The notes under the pieces are model-generated. The model was not told the origin of the DNA. It did not search any database and saw only the letters and a program-made list of their open reading frames with translations. The position numbers and the translations under genes are program-made. DNA of 64,000 nt from Mycolicibacterium sp. TY81 (GTDB taxonomy: Bacteria; Actinomycetota; Actinomycetes; Mycobacteriales; Mycobacteriaceae), in the NCBI RefSeq assembly GCF_018326285.1, contig NZ_AP023363.1:62001-126000 (forward strand). Direction: 5' to 3'. This document shows, one piece after another, positions 16,104 to 24,300 of the stretch. Numbering within the stretch: the stretch's first letter is position 1; every line of letters begins with the position of its first letter.

Positions 16104-16125
16104 GTCAGGCTGCCGTCACACAGAC

Positions 16126-16467
16126 TTACGTCGCGGTCCCGTACGAAAACTGGTTCGACGAGTCGGCCTCATCGGATTCCACACCGCGAGCGTGGTTTTC
16201 AAGTTCTTCGGCCACGCGTAGCAGCTCCGTCTTGATGGCCGTTGCCTTCGTCGCCGCGTCGTGAAAGCCCTCTTCCAACGCGGCCGCCGTGTCAGCGAAG
16301 ATGCCCGCCGGCGCTCCATCGAGGGTGTTGACCGAAGCGTCCTGCCGGTAAGAATCCACCGCGCCGGACTGGTCATGAATAAACGCGGTCAGGTCATTGT
16401 TGGCGATATCGCGCAGCTGCTGAGCCTTAGCCCGCAATTGCCCCAGGTCAATGGAAGTATTCACCAT
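16126..16467 (-). CDS. EspC-like helical ESX protein
   Basis: 113 residues forming two amphipathic helices around SVNTLDGAPAGIF, in the size range of EspC/Esx-type substrates (IDLGQLRAKAQQLRDIANNDLTAFIHDQSGAVDSY ... DTAAALEEGFHDAATKATAIKTELLRVAEELENHARG). The ATG at 16467 lies 6 nt after a TAAGAT -10 box, so the mRNA is probably leaderless. It has its own promoter of the TTAAGCG class even though EspG ends 49 nt upstream. Confidence 0.7.
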   Translation of the reverse strand: MVNTSIDLGQLRAKAQQLRDIANNDLTAFIHDQSGAVDSYRQDASVNTLDGAPAGIFADTAAALEEGFHDAATKATAIKTELLRVAEELENHARGVESDEADSSNQFSYGTAT

Positions 16468-16473
16468 GGGGCT

Positions 16474-16509
16474 ATCTTATCCGCCGAAAACGCCTACCCT
16501 GTCGCTTAA
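16474..16509 (-). promoter_or_regulatory. TTAAGCG promoter of the EspC-like gene (copy c)
   Basis: TTAAGCG (16509-16503), continuing ACAGG, is 23 nt upstream of TAAGAT (16479-16474). The ATG follows after 6 nt, the spacing of leaderless mycobacterial transcripts. The core TTAAGCGACAGG is shared with the PE promoter at 17740-17776. Confidence 0.65.
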
Positions 16510-16515
16510 AAGGGT

Positions 16516-17415
16516 TTATGCGGATTTTGCTCTGTGGCGATACTGCGCGACGAATTCGACGACTTCTTTTTCCCACCGCGCAGCAGTCGCCGGCATGTAC
16601 GTGACGTGGCAGCTGCCATCGAGTCGCCAGGACGGCACGCTGAGCACCGCACCTTCCTCGAACTGCGTCAATCCGATCGCCGCATCAGTGGAGGCGACTC
16701 GGCGGTGGTCATCCCACACCGAGACACACACTTGCGCCGCAGCCAGCGGCGCCTTACCCAGCAGGGCGGTCACTTCGCTGGCCCGATCAGCGCCTACACC
16801 GGCCTGCGCCAGCAGCGCAGACGCCGACTCCAGGCCCTGCTCCAGTTCCTCGCCCTCATAGGAGCCCAGCCGCACCTTGGACAGCGCATCCAGCGCCGGC
16901 ATCGGCAGGGTCACTTCCTGCAACGAATCGTGCGGCGCCCCGGGGGCCAACGCCTCCCACAACACGCGCGCCGCCTGAATCACCGGATCGGCCTGCCGAC
17001 TGTCCACACCGCTGAGCGACACAGCCCCACGGAACTGCACCGCCGCGGCCACCACCTGCTCAGTGACCGCGACTAAGAACTTCGCCTGCGGAATGTCCAC
17101 CGCCGTCACTTCGGCCAATTCCCGCAACGCCTCTGGCACATCCTCAACACGACGTGGCCTGTGCACCGCATCGCGGTACAGCAGAGTGGTGCCGAACAAC
17201 GTCACCGGCGGAGCCGCGAATGCGTCGAACACCGGCTGCCGCGACGGCTCCAACACAAGCCGATCACCGGACTCGACAACCACACCTTCATCGAGCAGTT
17301 CACGACGAAGCTGATAGTCGAGACCGCTCGCCCCGGTCGCCATACCCAGCGCAGCCGGATAGGGCACGACAAGACCGGCGCGGTGCAGGTAGTCCCAGTG
17401 CAGCGCGCTAAACAT
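16516..17415 (-). CDS. espG: EspG-family ESX chaperone
   Basis: 299 residues, the normal EspG length. Pattern matches include the N-terminal LDYQLRRELLDEGVVVESGDRLVLEP..., the central SYEGEELEQGLESASALLAQAGVG and the C-terminal SVPSWRLDGSCHVTYMPATAARWEKEVVEFVAQY. EspG proteins are cytosolic chaperones that bind the PPE partner of PE-PPE dimers and hand them to the ESX machine. The gene follows PE by 8 nt and is the only chaperone in the cluster. Confidence 0.82.
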   Translation of the reverse strand: MFSALHWDYLHRAGLVVPYPAALGMATGASGLDYQLRRELLDEGVVVESGDRLVLEPSRQPVFDAFAAPPVTLFGTTLLYRDAVHRPRRVEDVPEALRELAEVTAVDIPQAKFLVAVTEQVVAAAVQFRGAVSLSGVDSRQADPVIQAARVLWEALAPGAPHDSLQEVTLPMPALDALSKVRLGSYEGEELEQGLESASALLAQAGVGADRASEVTALLGKAPLAAAQVCVSVWDDHRRVASTDAAIGLTQFEEGAVLSVPSWRLDGSCHVTYMPATAARWEKEVVEFVAQYRHRAKSA

Positions 17416-17423
17416 CCCGGCTC

Positions 17424-17732
17424 TTACAGCACCGTGAACGGCGCCGCCGTGGCGACGTCCGTGAGCACGCTGCCGGCCTTATTGCCCTGCGACACAGCCA
17501 GAAACGCCATCACGTTGGCACCCGACGCCTGGCAGACCGCATCCAGCTGCGCGACCTGCGCCTGAATGTTGGTCGTCGCCGTCGCCGATGCCAGCTCGGA
17601 CCCCGGAGGGGTCACCGAATGCGCAATACCCGTCGACGCCAGGTTCGCGGCCATGTTGCCCAGATTGAAGCCCTCAAGCCCCGTGAGCAGACCCTCGATC
17701 TCGCCGATACCCATCAAACCGAAATCCATCAT
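17424..17732 (-). CDS. PE-family ESX substrate
   Basis: 102 residues from the first of two adjacent ATGs at 17732, 7 nt after the TATCAT -10 box. The PE domain core is clear: AHSVTPPGSELASATATTNIQAQVAQLDAVCQASGANVMAFLAVSQGNKAGSVLTD. The usual Pro-Glu near residue 8-9 is not obvious, and no long C-terminal region follows. It is separated from its likely PPE partner by three genes, which is unusual because pairs are normally adjacent. GAGGAG before the second ATG may also serve. Confidence 0.78.
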   Translation of the reverse strand: MMDFGLMGIGEIEGLLTGLEGFNLGNMAANLASTGIAHSVTPPGSELASATATTNIQAQVAQLDAVCQASGANVMAFLAVSQGNKAGSVLTDVATAAPFTVL

Positions 17733-17739
17733 GCTCCTC

Positions 17740-17776
17740 ATGATAAGGCGGCCGCACCACCAGACCTGTCGCTTAA
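17740..17776 (-). promoter_or_regulatory. TTAAGCG promoter of the PE-espG genes (copy d)
   Basis: TTAAGCG (17776-17770), continuing ACAGG, is 24 nt upstream of TATCAT (17745-17740), with the ATG 7 nt further on. It lies in the divergent gap between the ESX cluster and the MoxR operon, so a factor bound here could affect both directions. Confidence 0.65.
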
Positions 17777-17954
17777 CGGCTGTTGATCTCGAACTTTGTT
17801 GTGCACGCAACGACGAAACGGCGCTGCGCCACGGCTCATTCATCTGACTTCGTCGATCGCCGCCGGGTTGACCGCAGGTTCCGCCCCTTCGAGACTAGGC
17901 GGGTTTTTAGCGTCAGGGCCCGCCGATTCCCCCGATAAGCTCTTCGGTGGGGAT

Positions 17955-18368
17955 TTGCACGTCATCGCATCGGGGGAATTTTTCTTGTCGCATCCATTCG
18001 GGCCGCAACCCGGCCAGACGCAGCCGGCAAGCACCGCGCCCGGCCACCACCTGCCTCACGCATACCCGCCTCCTCAGCAGGACCCGATCTTTCAGGTCAC
18101 AGCGATGCGGCACACCGGCGCGTTGGTCTTCTGGTTCAACCAGCGCTACGTGATCACCGGCACGTACGCCCAATGCGACGCAGCATTGCGCAGCGCGCAG
18201 ACGCACAACTACGTCTTCGGCTGGTGGAGCTTCCTGTCAATCCTGATCATGAATTGGATTGCGCTCCTGGACAATGCGAGCGCCCGCAAGAAGCTCGACT
18301 CCGATGCGCAACAGGCGCAGGCATATGCCCAGTGGTGGCACCAGTACATCGGCCCGGGCCGAGCCTAG
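17955..18368 (+). CDS. Hypothetical membrane-associated protein, first gene of MoxR operon
   Basis: About 137 residues if the TTG at 17955 is used; an internal ATG at 18105 would give 87. A Pro/Gln/His-rich N-terminus leads to QVTAMRHTGALVFWFNQRYVITGTYAQCDAALRSAQTHNYVFGWWSFLSILIMNWIALLDN, with one hydrophobic segment, then a charged helix. It ends 13 nt before moxR and is probably co-transcribed. Not recognised; the start is uncertain. Confidence 0.55.
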   Translation: MHVIASGEFFLSHPFGPQPGQTQPASTAPGHHLPHAYPPPQQDPIFQVTAMRHTGALVFWFNQRYVITGTYAQCDAALRSAQTHNYVFGWWSFLSILIMNWIALLDNASARKKLDSDAQQAQAYAQWWHQYIGPGRA

Positions 18369-18381
18369 AGAAAGATAGAAA

Positions 18382-19395
18382 ATGCAACTTTCGGGACCCC
18401 AGATTTCCAACGACGAGCTGCAGCGCGCCGGCGCGATGCTCCATCACCTGCGGTCGTCACTGGCGGCCAAAATCGTCGGCCAGCACACGCTGCAACAGTC
18501 CCTGCTGATCGGGTTGCTCGCATCGGGACACGTGCTGCTGGAAAGCGTTCCCGGCCTTGCGAAAACAACCGCCGCGAAGACGCTGGCCGGCAGTCTGTCG
18601 GCGCAGTTTCAGCGCATCCAGTGCACACCGGACCTGCTGCCCAGCGACATCACCGGCGGACAGATCTGGGACCAGCGCAACGGGGAGTTCAAAGTCATCC
18701 TCGGTCCGGTGCACGCGAATGTCGTGCTGCTCGACGAGATCAACCGATCGTCGGCGAAAACGCAGAGCGCCATGCTCGAAGCGATGGAAGAACGGCAGAC
18801 CACCATCGGCGGCCAGGTCTACCGACTGCCCGATCCGTTCCTGGTGCTCGCCACCCAGAACCCGATCGATCAGGAAGGCACGTACAAGCTTTCCGAGGCG
18901 CAGATGGACCGCTTCATGCTCAAGGACGTGCTGACCTACCCCGGCGTGGAGGAAGAAGAAGAGGTGATCGCCCGGGTGGCCAGCGGCATCTTCGACGCGC
19001 CCAACGGGCAAGGGGCCCGCAACGGGCAGCCCCTCGACCTGGGTGCGGTCAAATGGCTGCAGGCCGTCTATCAGCGGGTGTTCATCGACCGGTCGATCGT
19101 GCGGTACGTCAGCCACATCGCCAACGCCACACGCAATCCCCGAAACTTTTTGGACCCCAGGTTCGCTGACCTCATCCAGTACGGCGGCAGCCCACGAGCG
19201 AGCATCGCGCTATGCCGGGCCGCGACAGCCCACGCACTGATCAACGGGCGGCCCCACGTCGTTCCCGACGACGTCAAGGCGGTCGCCACCCGGGTACTGC
19301 GACACCGGCTCGTGCTGAAGTTCCAGGCCTCCGCCGACGGCGTCACACCAGAATTCCTTGTCGATTCGATCCTGCACCACGTCAAGACCCCGTAG
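18382..19395 (+). CDS. moxR: MoxR-family AAA+ ATPase
   Basis: 337 residues with the complete MoxR set: Walker A VPGLAKTT near 55, Walker B VVLLDEINR near 115, the insert MLEAMEERQTTIGGQVYRLPDPFLVLATQNPIDQEGTYKLSEAQMDRFML with sensor 1 Asn, and a C-terminal lid. MoxR ATPases act as chaperones that activate or load metal-binding VWA proteins. Here moxR is followed by DUF58 and VWA-type membrane proteins in the standard MoxR-Bat order. The operon diverges from the ESX cluster. GAAAGATAGAAA precedes the ATG, a weak ribosome site. Confidence 0.93.
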   Translation: MQLSGPQISNDELQRAGAMLHHLRSSLAAKIVGQHTLQQSLLIGLLASGHVLLESVPGLAKTTAAKTLAGSLSAQFQRIQCTPDLLPSDITGGQIWDQRNGEFKVILGPVHANVVLLDEINRSSAKTQSAMLEAMEERQTTIGGQVYRLPDPFLVLATQNPIDQEGTYKLSEAQMDRFMLKDVLTYPGVEEEEEVIARVASGIFDAPNGQGARNGQPLDLGAVKWLQAVYQRVFIDRSIVRYVSHIANATRNPRNFLDPRFADLIQYGGSPRASIALCRAATAHALINGRPHVVPDDVKAVATRVLRHRLVLKFQASADGVTPEFLVDSILHHVKTP

Positions 19396-19407
19396 CAGGA
19401 CGCGCTC

Positions 19408-20307
19408 ATGGGGGAAATACTCAACCGGATCCGTACCGACCTGAACGTTGACCCACGCACGATGGAAATGCGGCTGCGGTCAACCAGAGTCCTCGAAGGC
19501 GGCCACACATCGCTGCAGTTCGGGCGCAGCGACGACTTCGTCGACCTGCGCGAGTACCTGCCCGGTGACGACGTCCGCGACATCGACTGGCGGGCATCGG
19601 CGCGCAACACCCATCTGGTGGTGCGCCGCTACGTGGCCGAGAAAGCCCAAGAGTTCCTGCTGGTCACCGACACCGGGGCGAACATGCTGGCCCCGACACC
19701 CAGCGGGATGCGCAAGCGCGACGTAGCGATCTACGCACTCGGCGCGGTCGGGATGATCGCCTGCGCCCAAGGCGACAAGCTGAGCTTGGTCTACGGCGAT
19801 GACCGCGGTACCTCGATCGAGATCGGCAAGAAAGGCGAAGACCACCTGGAGCAGATGCTGACGATGGTCAGCCAAGCCGACATCAGGATCGGGAACGCCT
19901 CGAACATCGCGCGGCAGCTGCAGTTCATCGCGTCCACCCTGGATCGCCGGTACGCGGTCTACATCGTGTGCGACGAGCCGGCGGTAACCCCCGAACTGGT
20001 CGAGGCAGCGCTGGCGGTGCGCAGCCGCAGCGCCATCAGCTGGCTGATCCTGGAAGACCTCGATGTCCTCGGCCTGGCGAACACCCCGGACGAAGTGCTG
20101 GACGTGGGCACCGGCGCGGCACTGCTGACCCCGACGGTGCTGGGCCGGCGCGTGCTGCACGCCTACCAGCAGGCCGAGACGGCACGCCGCCTGCAATGGG
20201 AGGCGTTCATGGCCCAGTTGGCCAGTCCCGCGGTGCGGATCAGTTCGGTGCACGACATCGGGACGGCCCTGGGGAGCCTGTCGCAACAGGGACTCACCCA
20301 TGCCTGA
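19408..20307 (+). CDS. DUF58 protein
   Basis: 299 residues. The DUF58 signature is clear: GRSDDFVDLREYLPGDDVRDIDWRASARNTHLVVRRYVAEKAQEFLLVTDTGANML. The position of a VWA metal site reads DTGAN rather than DxSxS, so metal binding may be weak or lost. It starts 12 nt after moxR and overlaps the next gene by 8 nt. DUF58 proteins accompany MoxR and are thought to scaffold membrane or periplasmic complexes. Confidence 0.9.
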   Translation: MGEILNRIRTDLNVDPRTMEMRLRSTRVLEGGHTSLQFGRSDDFVDLREYLPGDDVRDIDWRASARNTHLVVRRYVAEKAQEFLLVTDTGANMLAPTPSGMRKRDVAIYALGAVGMIACAQGDKLSLVYGDDRGTSIEIGKKGEDHLEQMLTMVSQADIRIGNASNIARQLQFIASTLDRRYAVYIVCDEPAVTPELVEAALAVRSRSAISWLILEDLDVLGLANTPDEVLDVGTGAALLTPTVLGRRVLHAYQQAETARRLQWEAFMAQLASPAVRISSVHDIGTALGSLSQQGLTHA

Positions 20308-20785
20308 AACCCACAGCTTCCTCGACTATGTCTTCGGCCCCGTGGACTACCCGGTGTGGTGGATCATCGGCGGCGTCATGCTGCTGCTACTCGGGATCGG
20401 TTTCGTTGCAGGGGTTTTCGTGTGGACACTGCCAATTGAGGTGCTGCGACGCATCCCCGTCATCCGGACCATCACCTACCGGGTGCTGACATTCAAGTTC
20501 CGGCGATCGCTGGGCCGCATCGCGCAGCAGCACGACGCAGGCGACATCGACACACGCGAGGCGTGCCATCAGGTCAGCCGCGTGTTCCGGCTATTCGTCG
20601 CGCTGCGCACCGGGTCACAGATGCGGGAGATGACCGCCTCGGACGTCGCGCTCGACTCCGCGCTGGCCGCACCTGCGCTGCGCGTCCTGGAGCTGACCTA
20701 CCCCGGTCAGTTCAGTGTCGCTGAACCGCAGGTGGTTTCGGCGGCAGTGGCCGAGGCACAGAAGGTTGTGGCCGAATGGGTTTGA
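20300..20785 (+). CDS. Membrane protein of MoxR/VWA operon
   Basis: 161 residues with one strong N-terminal membrane segment (WWIIGGVMLLLLGIGFVAGVFVWTL) and a cytoplasmic helical domain (FRRSLGRIAQQHDAGDIDTREACHQVSRVFRLFVALRTG...). This matches the small DUF4381-like or BatB-adjacent proteins found between DUF58 and VWA genes. It overlaps both neighbours, showing tight coupling. Confidence 0.75.
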   Translation: MPETHSFLDYVFGPVDYPVWWIIGGVMLLLLGIGFVAGVFVWTLPIEVLRRIPVIRTITYRVLTFKFRRSLGRIAQQHDAGDIDTREACHQVSRVFRLFVALRTGSQMREMTASDVALDSALAAPALRVLELTYPGQFSVAEPQVVSAAVAEAQKVVAEWV

Positions 20786-21100
20786 GATGGTGGTTCCTGC
20801 TGATCCCGATTTCGATCGGCATCGGCTTCGGCGTGTACCTCCTGTACCGGCGATCACGCCAGGCCGCAGACAACAGGCTGCCGCTACTGGTGCGGTCCTT
20901 CCGCATCCTCGAACTGCCCGAGTATCAGCGGGCCTTGCGGTTGCACAACCGGATTGCCGTCGCGGCGCTGGTGATGTCGGTAGTGCTGATGTGCGCGCTG
21001 ACCGGGGCCGTGATGCGGCCCACCACGGTGCGTCACCCCAAAATTCCCGTGAGCAGCGCACCGGTGGACATCATGGTGTGTGTCGGCGGCAATGTCATGG
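20776..21100 (+). pseudogene. VWA membrane protein, 5' part, split by IS607-like element
   Basis: 108 residues of a BatA-like protein: an N-terminal membrane segment (WFLLIPISIGIGFGVYLLYRR), a second near 60-75 (VAALVMSVVLMCALTGAVM) and the start of a VWA-type domain (APVDIMVCVGGNVM). The frame then runs into the mobile element and stops at 21120. If the element (21101-23548) is removed, the frame joins the 3' part exactly, reading GGNVMAHYNGMPALF, to give a 358-residue protein. The site where DxSxS would lie reads VGGNV, so the metal site looks degenerate even in the ancestor. Confidence 0.8.
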
Positions 21101-21152
21101 CCAGGCTGATCGCTGCTTGAGATTTCCCTAATACTGTCTCATACTTGCTTGT

Positions 21153-21776
21153 ATGCGGATCGGTGCTGCGGCTGACTACTTGGGTATGTCGGTGGTGGGC
21201 GTGCGTAAGGCCGCGGTGGAGGGCCGGTTGGCGTTCCGGTGGTCGGCGTCGGGGCAGCGATTGTTCGATCGGGCGGATTTGGATGCCTATTTGGGTCGTC
21301 CCGCACCTGATCCTGACGGGGTGATAGGCGAGCGAGTGGAGGCGCTGTACTGCCGGGTATCGGGTTCGACAGGGCAGGAGTCCTCGCTCGATAACCAGGA
21401 GCAGATGCTGCGAGATTCCGCTTCGGGCACGGTGTTTCGGGTGTACAAAGACCGCGGGTCGGGCCTGCGGGAGAACCGCCGCGGGTTGGATCGGCTGCTC
21501 GATGATGCCGCGGCCGGCAAGTTCACCGTGGTGCGGGTGGTGTGGCGCGATCGCCTGGCCCGGTTCGGGGTGGGGTGGATCGAGCGGTACTTGTCGGTGT
21601 GCGGCGTTAGCGTCGAGGCACTGCACGAACGTGGGGACAAATCTCTGCTGGAGGAGCTGATGGACGACTTCATGGCGTTGTTGGCGTCGTTCTCGGGCCG
21701 GTTCTACCAGTTGCGGTCCCGGCAGAATCAGCAACGCCTACTCGAAGCCGCGGCGATCAGGCTACGTGAGCAGTGA
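21153..21776 (+). CDS. tnpA: IS607-family serine recombinase TnpA
   Basis: 207 residues. An N-terminal MerR-like helix-turn-helix (MRIGAAADYLGMSVVGVRKAAVEGRLAFRWSASGQRLFDRADLDAYLG) precedes a small serine-recombinase catalytic domain. The nucleophile is about Ser70 in YCRVSGST, and the Arg-containing region is FRVYKDRGSGLRENRRGLDRLLDDA. This domain order is specific to IS607-type transposases. The gene appears intact. It could also act in trans on the TnpB-only elements, but nothing in the sequence proves that. Confidence 0.92.
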   Translation: MRIGAAADYLGMSVVGVRKAAVEGRLAFRWSASGQRLFDRADLDAYLGRPAPDPDGVIGERVEALYCRVSGSTGQESSLDNQEQMLRDSASGTVFRVYKDRGSGLRENRRGLDRLLDDAAAGKFTVVRVVWRDRLARFGVGWIERYLSVCGVSVEALHERGDKSLLEELMDDFMALLASFSGRFYQLRSRQNQQRLLEAAAIRLREQ

Positions 21777-23548
21777 CATGGCGGTGATCCAGTCGGCGGT
21801 GCCGCTGCGGATCGCCGTGGCGGTCGAGGACAGCACCGGTGAGGAAGTGGACGCCGATCAACGGCTGGGCTGGCTGCTGAACCTGGTGCACCAGATGAGC
21901 GCCGAGTTGATGCAGTCATGTTGGCGGCCCGAGGTTTTCGCCGCACTACATGCCGGGATCGATGCGCTGGGCCGCAAACTTCCGTCGACAGCAGCAGTGG
22001 TCGCCTCCCGGCTGGGCTGGGTACCGGCGCCGCCGGATGGCGTGTACGTGCCCTCCCGGGTGGTGCGCCTAGCCCAGGCCAACGTGGTTCCAGTGCTCAA
22101 GACCGTGGCGTTTCGGGACGCGCTGATCCCCGCGGTGCTCGCGGCCCTCGATGAGCAGGGCCGGCTGGATCACCAGCAGCTCAGTGACGGCCAGGGCCGG
22201 TACGTGAGTGCGGCATTTCTGCGGAACTTGTCTCGCCAGCTGCGCCGCGCCGGTGACGTCCCCGTCACATCGATCACCGAGATTCAGGACCCACCCAACG
22301 TGGCGCGGATCGCGCGGCTCGGGGCGGCCGATAGTCAGTTTGTCGAGCTAGTCGATTCGGGTCCAGACAGGGCGTGGCTGCGGATCAAATTGCCCACCTG
22401 CCCGCAGCCCGGCAGGGGCGCGGCGACTGGTCATGGTGCCGGTTGTGGTGCCCCACCCCACCGCACCTGAAACAGCGCGACATCGCCTGCTGGCACCTGC
22501 CCACCATCAGCATGGCCCGGGGTAAACCGTTGTTGCGGTTCACGATCACCGAATCCGTCCCGGAACCGGCGACAGCCACCGCGACTGCGGCTCTGGGTAT
22601 CGATTGGTCGCCGGCCTCGTTGGGTGCGGCCACGATGGTTGTCGAGCGCGGCGGACAGCTGGTCACCGACGCTCGAACCCATGTGTATGACGATCGGGGA
22701 CTGGGTGTGCGGCTGGCCCGGCTGCAGGCCGAAGGTCAGGCGCTGACGGGCAAGATTGCCCGGCTCACCAACCTCGCCGCCACCGCACCTGAACTGACGC
22801 AGGCCCGACTGATGACGAAAATCGCTGTCCTGCGCGATCACCGCCGCGCCGTGGGAGCCAAGCGGGCGCGGATCAACCGGGACATGGCATTCGATTTCGC
22901 GGCAACCATGACCACGATGGCCACCGCCTCGGGTGCCGGGGTAATAGCCGTGGAAGATCTGCGTGACCTCGAATCGCGCGGGCATGGACCGGTCAATAAC
23001 AACCGTGCCGCCCAATCTGCACGCCGGCGTGCGGTCGCGGCGCTGGAACATACCGCCGCCAAGGCGGGCCTGGAAGTGGTGATGTGCCCACCCCGGGGCA
23101 CCTCCGCGAACTGCCCGGGCTGCGACCAGGAACTGACCCGCCCCGGCGGCTACCACACCGCAACCTGCACCGAGTGCGGTATCCGCCTGGCGAACCGGGA
23201 TCAGATCGCCGGGCAGAACATCGCCAAACGGGTTCTGCTGGCCAAGACGAAAATCAAACGGCCCAAAGGCAAATCGAAACGCGTCAGCACCGTGGCGCAC
23301 CAACCAGTGCGCAGAACCCGAGACAAGACCACCACCACCCCCGAAACAACGGCGCCACAAACGCGTCCGCAACACCACCCCCACCCAACTGGCCAGCGAC
23401 CAGCACCCGATCACTCCTGCACGCACAGCGTCCGTGTGGGACAGAGACCAGCCAACTGCCAACCCGGCAGCACGCACCTCTGCACAACCGATCCCCGGCA
23501 CCAGCGACACCCACGTGTCAGCAAGTGTCAGAGACCGATAGACGCTTT
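21766..23548 (+). pseudogene. tnpB: TnpB of the IS607-like element, broken by a -1 nt frameshift
   Basis: The first frame (GTG at 21766 or ATG at 21778) encodes about 220 residues, to RAWLRIKLPTCPQPG. The rest continues in a second frame from RGDWSW onward. The switch lies at the run of four G at 22415-22418; one more G would join the frames. The second part carries the RuvC residues (LGIDWSPASLG, VIAVEDLRDLESR, LANRDQIAGQ) and a CPGC...CTEC zinc ribbon. No stop occurs before the element's right end. Either a decayed gene, a sequencing error in a G-run, or, less likely, programmed frameshifting. Confidence 0.75.
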
Positions 23549-24300
23549 CGCACTACAACGGCATGCCGGCCCTGTTCACGGCTCTGCACGACAAGGTGAA
23601 GACGTTCAAATACGAACGCGTGGGCCTGACCCGCGAGTTCTACCGCGCGTTCCCGGTCACCTCCGATCTGGTGTTCGCGGAGAAGCGCCTCGATGCAATC
23701 CGCGCTATGGCACAAGACATTTCCGATAAGCCGCTGGTGCAAGACATCATCGAGCCCGACGACCACTTCCTGTTCCGGCGCGAGCCGGACTCCGATCGCG
23801 GCGAGCACCGCGTCTACGCGAGCCTGGTCGATCAACTCGCCATCTGTGCCCTGGGAATTCCGGCCCTGGGCGCCGATACCGGCCGCGGCAAGATGATCCT
23901 CTACTACGGCGACACCAATTCCTCACAGAGCGACCAGGACTCGAAGATCATGCCGGCCAAGGACCTGAAAAGGACGATCAAAGCCGCGGGTATTCAGGTC
24001 AACGCCATCAACACCAAGTCCGGCGGCATCGGCGGCCTCGTGACCCAACTGGCCGAAGAAAGCGGCGGTCGGGTCTTCGACTTCCCCATGGGCATGTACG
24101 AGACCACCCGGCCCGACGAGGCCACCCAGAAGAAGATGATGACCTCGTTCATCGACGAGATCATCGCCAACGAGCCGAACTCGGCCCCGGACCTGAGCGC
24201 GAACATACCGGTGCCATGGGAGGTGCCGGACCTGGCGCTGCAGATCGCCCTCGTGGCAGCGCTCGCGCTGGCCCTGTGCCGATTGGGGACACGCCAATGA
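23549..24300 (+). pseudogene. VWA membrane protein, 3' part, split by IS607-like element
   Basis: 250 codons that continue the 20776-21100 frame. The protein reads HYNGMPALFTALHDKVKTFKYERVGLTREFYRAFPVTSDLVFAEKRLDAIRAM..., then GRGKMILYYGDTNSSQSDQDSKIMPAKDLKRTIKAAGIQVNAINTKSGGIGGLVTQLAEESGGRVFDFPMG. This is a Rossmann-type VWA domain. A C-terminal membrane segment (LALQIALVAALALALCRLG) follows. An internal ATG at 23563 could allow expression of the fragment. The stop overlaps the next ATG, so the downstream genes may still be translated. Confidence 0.8.

Larger units (their letters stand above)
21101..23548 (+). mobile_element. IS607-family element (serine recombinase + TnpB)
   Basis: About 2.45 kb with tnpA (21153-21776) and an overlapping, frameshifted tnpB. 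The ends are inferred from the only join that restores the interrupted VWA gene: host sequence up to ATGG at 21100 and from CGCACTAC at 23549. IS607-type elements lack terminal repeats and make no target duplication, in agreement with what is seen; they usually insert at GG, which fits the left junction. End positions could be off by 1-3 bases. Confidence 0.75.
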
